24,048 nt of DNA from UBA12068 sp964452415 (GCA_964452415.1 CAYVME010000015.1:1-24048); one strand, 5' to 3'. Shown: positions 1 to 6,994, numbered from the stretch's first letter. A program made the numbers and translations. The notes: generated from the sequence alone by a model not told the origin.

Positions 1-207
1 ACCCGATGGAGATACTGTGGCAAAGACTTCGCTCTTCGCTAAAATTTACACTGCGTGCCTTCGCTTGCTAGCGGGCACTACGTTTCAAAATTTTTTAACG
101 CTCATCTGCTCGTCTTTTGCCTACATACTCCATATGGTTGCAAGGGGGATGCAGAATACGGAATGCAAATACTGACATTAAGTGGCTCGATGCAGAAATG
201 TAACAAT
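1..207. other. Non-coding left edge with a hairpin
   Basis: I see no supportable gene here. Positions 55-78 form a hairpin: GTGCC, a TT bulge, CGCT, loop TGCT, AGCG, GGCAC. It is flanked by partly complementary A/T blocks at 40-47 and 87-97, so the fold could extend to about 60 nt. The reverse strand is open to the window edge from about position 46 and could be part of a gene outside the window. A 62-codon plus-strand frame in this stretch has no ribosome site and no recognisable content. Confidence 0.4.
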
Positions 208-930
208 CTAACTTATACTGCTCCAAACCATCTCAAACATTGATTTGTATGTTTCAACAACATCTGAACTTTCAATGACCACAGCCATTGGCTCATCTTT
301 ATATGTGATAATGGCGACCTTGTTTCCAAAAATCATGTTGTCCGTTGGAAGTTTGTACTGCTCGCCTACTAATTTGATTTTGTGAAATTCAGATGCAGTC
401 TCTTTGGCGAATTGAATCGATTTCTCGTCTGATTGCAAGATCTCTCTTGAATTAATTTTATCTTTTTCAATGCGGGGCAAATATTTCTCTACTTGTTTGT
501 AAACCTCAGGACTAATTGAACCGATTGAGCCATAAAAGGAAATTTCTTTTTCCTTAAAGATTTCATCATACAGCTTAATAATGCTATTTTCACCTTGATA
601 ATAGGTCACCTTTGGTTTTTCTTTTTTTACATTAAACATGGCCATCAATTCTGGCATGTTAACCTTTATTAAGTGCTCCTTTTCTCTTTGTTCCTCAAGC
701 AGTTGTTCAGGAGAATTGGGAGCATAGAGAACTTTTTGCGCTCGAGGAAGCAAATTGACCAAGCCCTTCATGCGAAGCTCTTCCAAGAGAAGATAGGTTG
801 TTGGCCTTTTTGTGCCGGCTTTGACCGAAATAGCGGGCACTGACCCTTTGCCCATCTGCAAAACAGCCAGATATACTTTGGCTTGTTTTTCGTTGAGTCC
901 AAGATGTTGCAAAACGTTTTCTAATTCCAT
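208..930 (-). CDS. TrmB-family transcriptional regulator
   Basis: Predicted DNA-binding regulator of the TrmB type: an N-terminal winged helix-turn-helix (about residues 1-75) followed by a C-terminal ligand/dimerisation region. The helix-turn-helix region (LGLNEKQAKVYLAVLQMG, then SVKAGTKRPTTYLLLEELR) has the standard TrmB layout. After it comes a linker and the sequence EKPKVTYYQGE, which recurs almost unchanged in the second regulator at 9559-10338 (EKPKVKFYEG), so the two are paralogues. I chose the internal ATG at 930 rather than the one at 957. A consensus promoter (960-965/937-942) would start transcription exactly at 930, giving a leaderless mRNA and a 240-residue protein; a start at 957 would lie upstream of the transcript. 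It is divergent from the small-gene unit beginning at 1179 and probably controls it and itself. TrmB proteins often sense sugars; the ligand here is unknown. Confidence 0.85.
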   Translation of the reverse strand: MELENVLQHLGLNEKQAKVYLAVLQMGKGSVPAISVKAGTKRPTTYLLLEELRMKGLVNLLPRAQKVLYAPNSPEQLLEEQREKEHLIKVNMPELMAMFNVKKEKPKVTYYQGENSIIKLYDEIFKEKEISFYGSIGSISPEVYKQVEKYLPRIEKDKINSREILQSDEKSIQFAKETASEFHKIKLVGEQYKLPTDNMIFGNKVAIITYKDEPMAVVIESSDVVETYKSMFEMVWSSIS

Positions 931-936
931 ATTTTC

Positions 937-965
937 ATTATATCTCAGATTAAACAAAATGTCAA
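937..965 (-). promoter_or_regulatory. Consensus promoter of trmB-like gene, leaderless
   Basis: On the minus strand this is TTGACA (960-965), a 17-nt spacer and TATAAT (937-942), a perfect consensus for a housekeeping sigma factor. The expected start is 7 nt past the -10, at 930, which is the A of the chosen ATG. Confidence 0.85.
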
Positions 966-1005
966 TAATACTGACTACATGTTTATAATAAGGCTTGTTT
1001 TAAAG

Positions 1006-1021
1006 TTATTTTAGCTATTTT
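1006..1021. promoter_or_regulatory. Candidate TrmB operator, copy 1
   Basis: The word TTATTTTAGCTATTTT is found identically at 10436-10451, in the other TrmB divergent interval. Here it lies 40 nt beyond the trmB -35 box and 14 nt before the -35 of the divergent promoter. Its centre is the palindrome TAGCTA. Its role as an operator is inferred from position and recurrence. Confidence 0.5.
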
Positions 1022-1035
1022 ACTAGGCACTATAA

Positions 1036-1064
1036 TTGACATTATTGCAATTACCTGCTATACT
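1036..1064 (+). promoter_or_regulatory. Promoter of the five-gene small-protein unit
   Basis: TTGACA (1036-1041), a 17-nt spacer and TATACT (1059-1064). The expected start is near 1071, giving a leader of about 108 nt before the first gene at 1179. The leader carries the anti-SD-like word AAAATTTAATCACCT at 1110-1124. Confidence 0.8.
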
Positions 1065-1178
1065 ACACTGTTAAGATGAATCAGCAAAAACATCCTAACA
1101 AGTACTTTCAAAATTTAATCACCTCAAATATACCATAAGCCCTCACCAGGAATGGGAGGCAAGGATAAGGAGTAAATA

Positions 1179-1472
1179 ATGAAATTCTTTATTGTAAGGC
1201 TTAGCAACTCCAAATCAGTCGAAAGCACCATATACGCATTAGCAGTGTCTATAAAAGATCTTCTTCTCCAGCTGGGAAATGATGAAGAATTTTTATTCTC
1301 GATTAACGCTAAAAATGTAAACAACTGCGATAACTTCCGCTTTATAAAATTCGAAGAAAGCACCCAAGTTCAGCACATTGAAATAAGTATTCTGGATAAG
1401 CCATGTATTTTCAGAACTATATCAAAACAAGAAGGTGAGTTTATCGAAAAATACAGTATTGAATTTTATTGA
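1179..1472 (+). CDS. Hypothetical protein, 97 aa, first of TrmB-linked unit
   Basis: I do not recognise this protein. It is a 97-residue soluble-looking sequence with no signal peptide or membrane segment, of mixed charge, ending in an aromatic tail (SIEFY). The start is well supported: AAGGAG lies 6 nt before the ATG, and a near-consensus promoter is about 108 nt upstream. It is the first gene of a unit transcribed away from the trmB-like gene. Four nt after its stop begins the word GAGGTGATTAAATT, which opens the first copy of a two-hairpin element. The leader word AAAATTTAATCACCT is complementary to that trailing word, so the gene is bracketed by sequences that could pair in the mRNA. The bracketing suggests a modular, cassette-like origin, but the function is unknown. 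Confidence 0.65.
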   Translation: MKFFIVRLSNSKSVESTIYALAVSIKDLLLQLGNDEEFLFSINAKNVNNCDNFRFIKFEESTQVQHIEISILDKPCIFRTISKQEGEFIEKYSIEFY

Positions 1473-1475
1473 AAT

Positions 1476-1562
1476 GAGGTGATTAAATTGCAGGCGAGAA
1501 AGTTTAACAAAACTTCTCTCGCCTCTCTCATTGAACCCATCATCGTGATGGATTCATAGGAG
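1476..1562 (+). repeat. Two-hairpin intergenic element, copy 1
   Basis: This copy starts with the SD-like word GAGGTGATTAAATT. Hairpin 1 (1493-1523) follows: GGCGAGA plus AAGTTT, loop AACA, AAACTT, one bulged C, TCTCGCC. Next come the linker TCTCTCAT and hairpin 2 (1532-1556: TGAACCCATCA, loop TCG, TGATGGATTCA), then TAGGAG. A 13-nt word at 1578-1590 is the reverse complement of 1477-1489, so an outer stem could enclose the whole element. Copies 2 and 3 are at 1767-1853 and 2269-2348. Confidence 0.8.
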
Positions 1563-1614
1563 CAGAAGTTTATTTAAAATTTAATCACCTAAACCCAAAT
1601 AAAAGGAGAGCACC

Positions 1615-1773
1615 ATGCCAAAATCACTCATAGTAATGTTTCTTGCGGGAGTTATCACGGTTTTTTGCAAATTTAATGGAATTTCAGAAGAATCTCCGTT
1701 AGTTCTCCTGCTAGAAGTAACAATGTTCTTATCTTTTGTAGTATTTATAATTGTTGGATTCAGAGCGAGGTGA
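1615..1773 (+). CDS. Small membrane protein, 52 aa
   Basis: A 52-residue protein starting MPKSLIVMFLAGV and ending FIIVGFRAR. Two hydrophobic stretches, about residues 4-19 and 28-49, are separated by a short polar loop (KFNGISEESP). It is probably a two-helix membrane peptide with a basic C-terminus. The start is supported by AAAAGGAG 6 nt before the ATG. The initiation context ATAAAAGGAGA-x-C-x-CCATG is nearly the same as that of the next gene at 1897. The TGA stop lies inside the conserved word GAGGTGATTAAAT that opens the second two-hairpin element. It sits between the 97-aa and 124-aa genes and is probably co-transcribed with them. Small two-helix proteins can be holins, toxins or complex subunits; nothing here decides among these. 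Confidence 0.6.
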   Translation: MPKSLIVMFLAGVITVFCKFNGISEESPLVLLLEVTMFLSFVVFIIVGFRAR

Positions 1774-1853
1774 TTAAATCGCAGGCGAGAAAGTTTAACA
1801 AAACTTCTCTCGCCTCTCTCATTGAGTTCATCATTGTGATGGATTCATAGGAG
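1767..1853 (+). repeat. Two-hairpin intergenic element, copy 2
   Basis: Nearly identical to copy 1, with hairpin 1 unchanged. Hairpin 2 differs: GAACCC becomes GAGTTC and loop TCG becomes TTG. The changes exchange A-T for G-T, repair a C-A mismatch to T-A, and exchange C-G for T-G, so the stem is kept. The opening word includes the stop codon of the 52-aa gene. No right-hand AATTTAATCACCT partner follows this copy. Confidence 0.8.
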
Positions 1854-1896
1854 AAAAATTCTTTTACAATAAAATATCCCATAAAAGGAGATCGCC

Positions 1897-2271
1897 ATGT
1901 TCAACAGAGAAGAATTAGCTACAAAAATTGGAAATGCATCCAATAATCTCAAAATCGAAGAATCATTTGAAAACATTATTTATCCAGAAAATAATTCACG
2001 AAAAGATGTCTGCCTGATCAGAAAAGAGATACGAATTACCCATGGAAAAAATTTCATTACATTCGCAATTTTATATTTCGCATGGTCTGACGGCAATCAG
2101 ACATTCTTCAAAGAAATACATTTCTCTGAAAATAATGAGTTTTTTCATGTTTCTTGGAGCCTTACTGATGATTCTGTTTTTATAAGTTTCGCCAACAAAA
2201 GTGATGACGAACCATGGATAAAGCGTGAAGTTGGTTACGCTTATTCATTAAAAAAAATGATGCAGACCTGA
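1897..2271 (+). CDS. Hypothetical protein, 124 aa
   Basis: I do not recognise this protein. It has 124 residues with a helical, charged N-terminus (MFNREELATKIGNASNN) and a central beta-rich part with many aromatics (ITFAILYFAWSDGNQTFFKEI, HVSWSLTDDSVFISF). It has no signal peptide or convincing membrane segment. The start is well supported by AAAAGGAG 6 nt before the ATG, in the same initiation context as the 52-aa gene upstream. The TGA stop is the first base triplet of the third two-hairpin element, and the stand-alone PEP mobile-domain gene follows about 128 nt later. It is probably in the same transcription unit as its neighbours. Its sequence is not related to the 97-aa protein, although the flanking elements are. 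Confidence 0.65.
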   Translation: MFNREELATKIGNASNNLKIEESFENIIYPENNSRKDVCLIRKEIRITHGKNFITFAILYFAWSDGNQTFFKEIHFSENNEFFHVSWSLTDDSVFISFANKSDDEPWIKREVGYAYSLKKMMQT

Positions 2272-2348
2272 TTAAAAGAGCAACGAGAGAACAACCTCTC
2301 CTCGTTGCCTCTCTCATTGAGTTCATCATTGTGATGGATTCATAGGAG
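2269..2348 (+). repeat. Two-hairpin intergenic element, copy 3 (covarying stem)
   Basis: Hairpin 1 has a different sequence from copies 1 and 2 but the same form: GCAACGAG plus AGA (2280-2290), loop, TCT, one bulged C, CTCGTTGC (2301-2308). The bulged C is in the same place as in copy 1. From the linker CCTCTCTCATTGA onward through TAGGAG it is identical to copy 2. A changed stem with kept pairing is evidence that the structure, not the sequence, is selected. Confidence 0.8.
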
Positions 2349-2399
2349 ACTAGTTTTTAATAATAAATGAAGTATAATTAATAAATAAAACATAATGCA

Positions 2400-2735
2400 A
2401 TGAAAAAAGAAACACTCATCCTCAGTGGTATCGCAGCCAGCATAGGTGTCGGAACAGGCAAGGTAAGAATTGTAAAATCAAGCGCTGATACTTCAAGCTT
2501 TTTAGACGGTGATGTTTTGGTGACTCGTCTTACCAATCCCACCATGATTATGATGATGTCGAAAGCCTCGGCCATCGTGACAGATGTGGGCGGTCTGACC
2601 TCACACCCAGCGATTGTTTCTCGCGAAATGGGAACCCCATGCGTAGTATCAACAAAAAATGCAACCACTGTTCTTAAAAATGGAATGACGGTTAAAGTTG
2701 ATGGAACACATGGAAAGGTTTATTTGATTGATTAA
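2400..2735 (+). CDS. Stand-alone PEP-utilising enzyme mobile domain protein
   Basis: A 111-residue protein that is only the swivelling phosphohistidine domain (Pfam PEP-utilizers family) found in PEP synthase, pyruvate phosphate dikinase and enzyme I. The signature GGLTSHPAIVSREMGTPCVV carries the phosphorylatable histidine at residue 69. In full-length enzymes this domain shuttles phosphate between an ATP-grasp domain and a PEP-binding barrel. Neither is fused here or seen in this window, so a partner must be elsewhere or the domain has another job. TATAAT at 2373-2378 gives a possible short leader, but its -35 is poor and no SD site precedes the ATG. A two-codon frame (ATG CAA TGA) overlaps the start. 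The 355-aa gene begins 9 nt after the stop, indicating co-transcription. The domain call is firm; the pathway is not known. Confidence 0.85.
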   Translation: MKKETLILSGIAASIGVGTGKVRIVKSSADTSSFLDGDVLVTRLTNPTMIMMMSKASAIVTDVGGLTSHPAIVSREMGTPCVVSTKNATTVLKNGMTVKVDGTHGKVYLID

Positions 2736-2744
2736 TAAAAACCC

Positions 2745-3812
2745 ATGAAAAAAATGGATTGGATAGATCAATATGCGAAGTCTTCTTATCAGCTCTTTGC
2801 CAATCACGACCCACAATCTCACATGCCTTTCGATGCTTGGGGTCTGCATCCTCTCTACAATGATTTATGGCTGGAAAAACTACACGAATTAGTGAATAAA
2901 TTCAACGAGAACGGTTATTCAATTAAGGATCACTTGAATTATTTTCCAAATCTGTCATCCACGAGATTTTTGGTTTTGATGACAATCATCCATTATCAAA
3001 CATCAAAGATGGACGATCCTCACCTTATAACAAATGTGGTTGATTTTCTAGTTGAATCCATAAGGCTTAGAGCAAAAAAGGACTTGTTCGCTATAAAATC
3101 CAATATTGAATTCAGAAAAAAAGATTTTGAGAATATTCTAACAAAAAATCCACTAAAAGCGGCATCCCTGGAGGAATCTCAAGAATTAGGGAAAATATTT
3201 GTAGCACTAGCTTCGCTTACTCATGGCCTATACAATGATTGGTGTACCGATTATAATTATGAAATTTCTGGCCCTTATAAAGTGAAAGGTAAAATGATAT
3301 TACTACGATCTTTTCCAGACAATAAGCCCGCTGGAATTTGGCCAGATATAAAATGGAAATATAAAAATATATCTATCGTAACAGAATACGAAAAACTCGA
3401 GGCTAAAATAGCTTTCGTCGGTTGCCATATCACCTATTCTGATAATGTCGTGCAAAAACTAACTGGGTATTCCTTGAAAGTTGACGATAAAATCATTCAT
3501 GGCCTGAGTAATCTTAAAAAATTACGCCAGGATTTGATGGAAATTTCCGCAAATCAATATGAAGAATTCATGAATATGGATTTCGAAAAACAAAAAATTA
3601 AATACTTGGAGCAGGAGAATTATCAGCTAAAGAAACTTTTTGACCTTGTCAATATGGACTGGAGACCGTCTGCTTTAATGCTAAAAAGAGTCAAGGACAA
3701 AAAATTAATCAAGAATGTTTTTCCGAATTATCACATGTCTTTGGCGAGCTACAAGAAAACTTTTGGAATAAATAATTTGATCAAGGCTTATAAGACGGCT
3801 GGCAAGTTTTAA
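2745..3812 (+). CDS. Hypothetical protein, 355 aa, coupled to PEP mobile domain gene
   Basis: I do not recognise a named family. It is a 355-residue, soluble-looking protein rich in aromatic residues. The N-terminus (MDWIDQYAKSSYQLF) is followed by a mostly helical part to about residue 160, a beta-rich middle (about 170-240, including KMILLRSFPDNKPAGIWPDI and IAFVGCHITYS), and a charged helical, possibly coiled-coil, C-terminal part (about 250-300). No nucleotide-binding motif or membrane segment is visible. It begins 9 nt after the PEP mobile-domain gene, with no SD site, which suggests translational coupling. I infer that the two products work together, perhaps with this protein as the substrate-binding partner of the phosphohistidine domain. 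An alternative start is the Met at codon 4. A strong bidirectional terminator follows immediately. Confidence 0.7.
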   Translation: MKKMDWIDQYAKSSYQLFANHDPQSHMPFDAWGLHPLYNDLWLEKLHELVNKFNENGYSIKDHLNYFPNLSSTRFLVLMTIIHYQTSKMDDPHLITNVVDFLVESIRLRAKKDLFAIKSNIEFRKKDFENILTKNPLKAASLEESQELGKIFVALASLTHGLYNDWCTDYNYEISGPYKVKGKMILLRSFPDNKPAGIWPDIKWKYKNISIVTEYEKLEAKIAFVGCHITYSDNVVQKLTGYSLKVDDKIIHGLSNLKKLRQDLMEISANQYEEFMNMDFEKQKIKYLEQENYQLKKLFDLVNMDWRPSALMLKRVKDKKLIKNVFPNYHMSLASYKKTFGINNLIKAYKTAGKF

Positions 3813-3814
3813 AT

Positions 3815-3847
3815 AAAAAAAGTTATGCAACTAGCATAACTTTTTTT
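3815..3847. terminator. Bidirectional rho-independent terminator
   Basis: A perfect 14-bp stem, AAAAAAAGTTATGC (3815-3828) with GCATAACTTTTTTT (3834-3847), around the loop AACTA. It gives a T-tract on either strand. It lies between convergent genes and starts 3 nt after the stop of the 355-aa gene. Confidence 0.9.
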
Positions 3848-3866
3848 ATTTCGAATTTGTATTTTC

Positions 3867-3896
3867 CTACAACCTAGTTCCTACCGGCTACAACCT
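3867..3896. repeat. Short direct repeat in convergent spacer
   Basis: CTACAACCT occurs at 3867-3875 and 3888-3896, separated by AGTTCCTACCGG. It is an example of the reiterated-word spacers seen at several gene ends in this window. Confidence 0.5.
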
Positions 3897-3899
3897 GCC

Positions 3900-6800
3900 C
3901 TAGACTACTCTCTCCACCTCTTCCAAGCTTGTTTCTCCTTCCAAAACTTTCATAAGGCCATCTTGCTCCATTGAAATCATTCCGCCTTCCATAGCTTTGT
4001 CGCGAATTTGTGAGGATGACGCGCTTTGTCCGATCAATTCTTCAATTTCTCGATCAATGACCAAGATTTCACTGATTGTGGTTCGTCCCTTGTATCCAAT
4101 TTTGTTGCATTTGTCGCAACCATTCGGTTCAAAAACTTTTTCAAAGTTTGGCATTGCAATTCCGGATTTTTCTGACATTCTTTCAAAAGCTTTTTTCATT
4201 TTTTCAATCTCTTGCTCGCTCAATTGTCTTTCTGTTTTGCAATCACAAAGCTTTCGCACCAATCGCTGTGCCATCACTGCGTTGACCGCTGTGGCCAAAT
4301 CATCTGAGCGCACTCCCATGTTGATCAAGCGTTGAATTGAGCCGGCGGCGTCGTTTGTGTGAAGCGTGGAGAGAATTGAGTGGCCAGTAAGAGCGGCTTG
4401 AATTGCAATGTTGGCCGTTTCTTCATCTCGAATTTCACCAATCATCATGATGTCGGGATTTTGACGAAGCAGTGCTCGAAGCGCAGTGGCGAAAGTGTAT
4501 CCTTCTTTGTCATCAACTGATGTTTGCAAAATTCCGTCCAGCTGGTATTCAATCGGATCTTCAACTGTGATGATTTTCACTTCCGGATTGTTCAAAACTT
4601 TCAACGCGCTATACAACGTTGTGGTCTTTCCACTTCCGGTTGGCCCAGTGGTGAGAAAAACTCCATTTGGTTTTTTTGTTTCGGCCAAAATCTTTTCCAA
4701 GTTTTGTTTTCGAATTCCAAGTTTCTCAATGTCAAGAGCAACGGAAGATTTGTTGAGCAGTCGCATAACCACAGTTTCCCCATATCCTCCCAAGATTATT
4801 GAGACTCGAACATCAACTTTGGTATCGGTGATATTTTCAAAAGGTTTTTCCAATGCGATTGAAAAACGAGAATCCATGACGCCTCCCCGAACTTCTGTTG
4901 AAAATCCACTGAGAAATTTGATGCTTCCCAAAAGACTTGGATATTCATTGAGTGGAATTTCAGCAATCGTCTGCAAAATTCCATCCATGCGGTAACGAAT
5001 TTTCACACTTTTCTCTTCTGGCTCAATGTGAATGTCGCCCACACCAAGAAGCAAACTGCTGGCGAAAATATATTTTGCAGAATTTTTTTGATTTGATGAT
5101 TCTATCAATTTCTTGAGAGATTCAATTGGAGCGATGCTGTCAGCAACCAACTGCATTTCCTCCTGCGAAATGTCAATCGCTCGGGACATTGATTGTGACA
5201 TCAATTTTTCATAGATCTCTTCCAAGAACTCAGTTTGTCCGGTTGCGCGCCACACTTCTTCCATTGAAGTCAAGCCTTCCACGGCTTTCAAAATTCCATC
5301 TTGCGCCATGGTTATCATTCCATCTTCAAGCGCAGTCTGAGTAAGCTCCCTTTCACCTCCCATTTCCAAAATCAATTTTTCAATGTTTTCAGAAATTGTC
5401 AAAACTTCAAAAATTCCAATTCGCCCCTTAAAACCAAGCCCATGACATTTGTCGCATCCTTTTGGACGATACAATTTTTCAATGGTTTTTGGGATTTCCA
5501 GTTTCGCCTTGGGAGAAATTATCGAAAGAATTTTTTTCACAGAGTCACTTGTTTCTTTGGCTGGCACATATTCTTCCTTGCAATGCTGACAAAGTTTTCG
5601 CACAAGTCTTTGCGCAATGAAAGCATTCACCGATGGCGCAATCAAGTTTGGCTTGATTCCAAGTTCAATAAATCGTGGAATGGAAGCTGGTGCATTATTG
5701 GTGTGAAGCGTTGAAAGCACAAGATGTCCAGTAAGCGCGGCATTGACTGAAATGTCAGCTGTTTCATCATCTCGAATTTCACCAACCAAAATGACATCTG
5801 GATCTTGACGAACCACAGCGCGAAGCCCTTCGGCAAAGGTGTAGTTTCGATCTTTGGCAACTTGAGTTTGTGAAACATTTTTCACTTCATATTCAATCGG
5901 ATCTTCAATTGTGATTATTTTAACCCCCGGAGTGTTGAGTTTGTTCACCAAGGCATACAAAGTTGTGGTTTTTCCACTTCCGGTTGGTCCAGTGGTGAGA
6001 ATCATGCCGTGAGGTTTCTCGATTTCTTTTTGCACATGTTCATAGGCCAATCCGCGAAGACCAAGATCTTCAACTGAAAGCATGATATCTGCCTGTGAAA
6101 GAAGTCGCATCACCACAGATTCTCCATGATTCCCAGGAATGATGTTTGTTCTGACATTAATTTTTCCGCCTTCCATCTCCACAGAAAAATGACCATCTTG
6201 TGCAATATCGCGAATGTTGATTTTCATTTTTCCCATCATTTTGATTCGAGACAAAATGAATCGAAAAGTGTCGCTTGGAAATCTTCCCACATCTTGAAGC
6301 ATGCCATCGATTCGAAATCGCATGCGAACCTCCTCTTCTTGCGGTTCAAAATGCACATCACTGGCTTTCATCTTCACCGCTCCAGCCATGATGATTGAAA
6401 TGATTTGAGTTGTTGGAATTTCCTTGATTCTTTTTTTCAAATCAATCATGCTTCCAAAATCCTGCTCGAATTGTTCCAGATCTTTTCCGCTCAATGTGAT
6501 TTGCAGAGCTTCCAGATTTTCCAAAAGCGGCACTTCGGCATATCTTCTCCAAACTTTTTCCAATGAGGACCTGGAAATCACATACAGATGAATGATCCAA
6601 CCATGATCATTTTTTATTTTTTCAATATATTCAAGAGTCTTATCATTTTCAAGGTCAGTCAATCCCACTCGAATCTCCCTTCCGGCTTTTTGAAAAACAC
6701 AAAGATTGAAATTTCGCGAATCTTCCTCAGGAATCGTGCGCATATCTTCTGCGCCAACTGGAAAAATGTTGAGGTCAACATATGAGAGACCGAAATCAGA

Positions 6801-6917
6801 AGCAAGCTGCGATGCTCTTTCCTCTTCTGACTGCCCTCGCATTTGCTTGAGCGTTTTTCCAGCTTGAATATCCTTATCATCATCATGCGCCAATTGTTTG
6901 TGTGAAACTTTTACCAT
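3900..6917 (-). CDS. Tandem GspE/PilB-type secretion ATPase fusion
   Basis: A 1005-residue protein holding two complete type II secretion / type IV pilus assembly ATPase units. Unit 1 has an MshEN-like N-terminal domain (about 30-130), Walker A GPTGSGKTT at 310-318, an Asp box (IITIEDPIEYEV), Walker B DVILVGEIRDDE at 374-385, a His box (GHLVLSTLHTN) and a zinc motif of C443, C446, C488 and C491. Unit 2 repeats this from about 595: Walker A 758-766, Walker B 822-833 and GHSILSTLHTN. Its first zinc pair is compressed to C891-D-C893, followed by C934 and C937. Each unit ends with the same tail pattern (MAQDGILKAVEGLTS and MEQDGLMKVLEGETS), marking an internal duplication. Usual family length is about 560 residues. 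These hexameric ATPases drive pilus extension or pseudopilus assembly at the inner membrane. No other pilus gene lies nearby. The SD-like AGGA is very close to the ATG. Confidence 0.93.
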   Translation of the reverse strand: MVKVSHKQLAHDDDKDIQAGKTLKQMRGQSEEERASQLASDFGLSYVDLNIFPVGAEDMRTIPEEDSRNFNLCVFQKAGREIRVGLTDLENDKTLEYIEKIKNDHGWIIHLYVISRSSLEKVWRRYAEVPLLENLEALQITLSGKDLEQFEQDFGSMIDLKKRIKEIPTTQIISIIMAGAVKMKASDVHFEPQEEEVRMRFRIDGMLQDVGRFPSDTFRFILSRIKMMGKMKINIRDIAQDGHFSVEMEGGKINVRTNIIPGNHGESVVMRLLSQADIMLSVEDLGLRGLAYEHVQKEIEKPHGMILTTGPTGSGKTTTLYALVNKLNTPGVKIITIEDPIEYEVKNVSQTQVAKDRNYTFAEGLRAVVRQDPDVILVGEIRDDETADISVNAALTGHLVLSTLHTNNAPASIPRFIELGIKPNLIAPSVNAFIAQRLVRKLCQHCKEEYVPAKETSDSVKKILSIISPKAKLEIPKTIEKLYRPKGCDKCHGLGFKGRIGIFEVLTISENIEKLILEMGGERELTQTALEDGMITMAQDGILKAVEGLTSMEEVWRATGQTEFLEEIYEKLMSQSMSRAIDISQEEMQLVADSIAPIESLKKLIESSNQKNSAKYIFASSLLLGVGDIHIEPEEKSVKIRYRMDGILQTIAEIPLNEYPSLLGSIKFLSGFSTEVRGGVMDSRFSIALEKPFENITDTKVDVRVSIILGGYGETVVMRLLNKSSVALDIEKLGIRKQNLEKILAETKKPNGVFLTTGPTGSGKTTTLYSALKVLNNPEVKIITVEDPIEYQLDGILQTSVDDKEGYTFATALRALLRQNPDIMMIGEIRDEETANIAIQAALTGHSILSTLHTNDAAGSIQRLINMGVRSDDLATAVNAVMAQRLVRKLCDCKTERQLSEQEIEKMKKAFERMSEKSGIAMPNFEKVFEPNGCDKCNKIGYKGRTTISEILVIDREIEELIGQSASSSQIRDKAMEGGMISMEQDGLMKVLEGETSLEEVERVV

Positions 6918-6929
6918 ATCCTATCATAC

Positions 6930-6955
6930 AGCATGTAACATATAGCATGTAACAT
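6930..6955. repeat. Tandem 14-nt repeat in gspE leader
   Basis: AGCATGTAACAT occurs twice (6930-6941 and 6944-6955) at a 14-nt period, directly upstream of the ATPase start. It lies in the predicted 5' leader and reaches to within 12 nt of the start codon. Confidence 0.7.
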
Positions 6956-6994
6956 GAATACGCATTTTATTTTTATTTTCTATTTATCAACTTT

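Noticed and set aside
55..243. 62-aa plus-strand ORF at the left edge
   Set aside because: It has no ribosome site or promoter and no family resemblance, and it overlaps the end of the trmB-like gene.
1488..1559. Conserved short ORF (TTG start, ending IIVMDS) through the two-hairpin element
   Set aside because: The frame stays open to TAG in copies 1 and 2 and the end is kept in copy 3. Copy 2 lacks the TTG start, however, and copy 3 replaces the first half with an unrelated sequence while keeping base pairing. Structure explains the conservation better.
1476..1562. Integron attC site
   Set aside because: The element follows short ORFs and contains GTTTAAC, which fits one attC core half. 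The matching GTTRRRY/RYYYAAC pair at the ends is absent, copy 3 lacks the half site, and no integrase is present.
4486..4995. 169-aa plus-strand ORF opposite the tandem ATPase
   Set aside because: It is an antisense shadow of a well-supported conserved coding region with no initiation signals.
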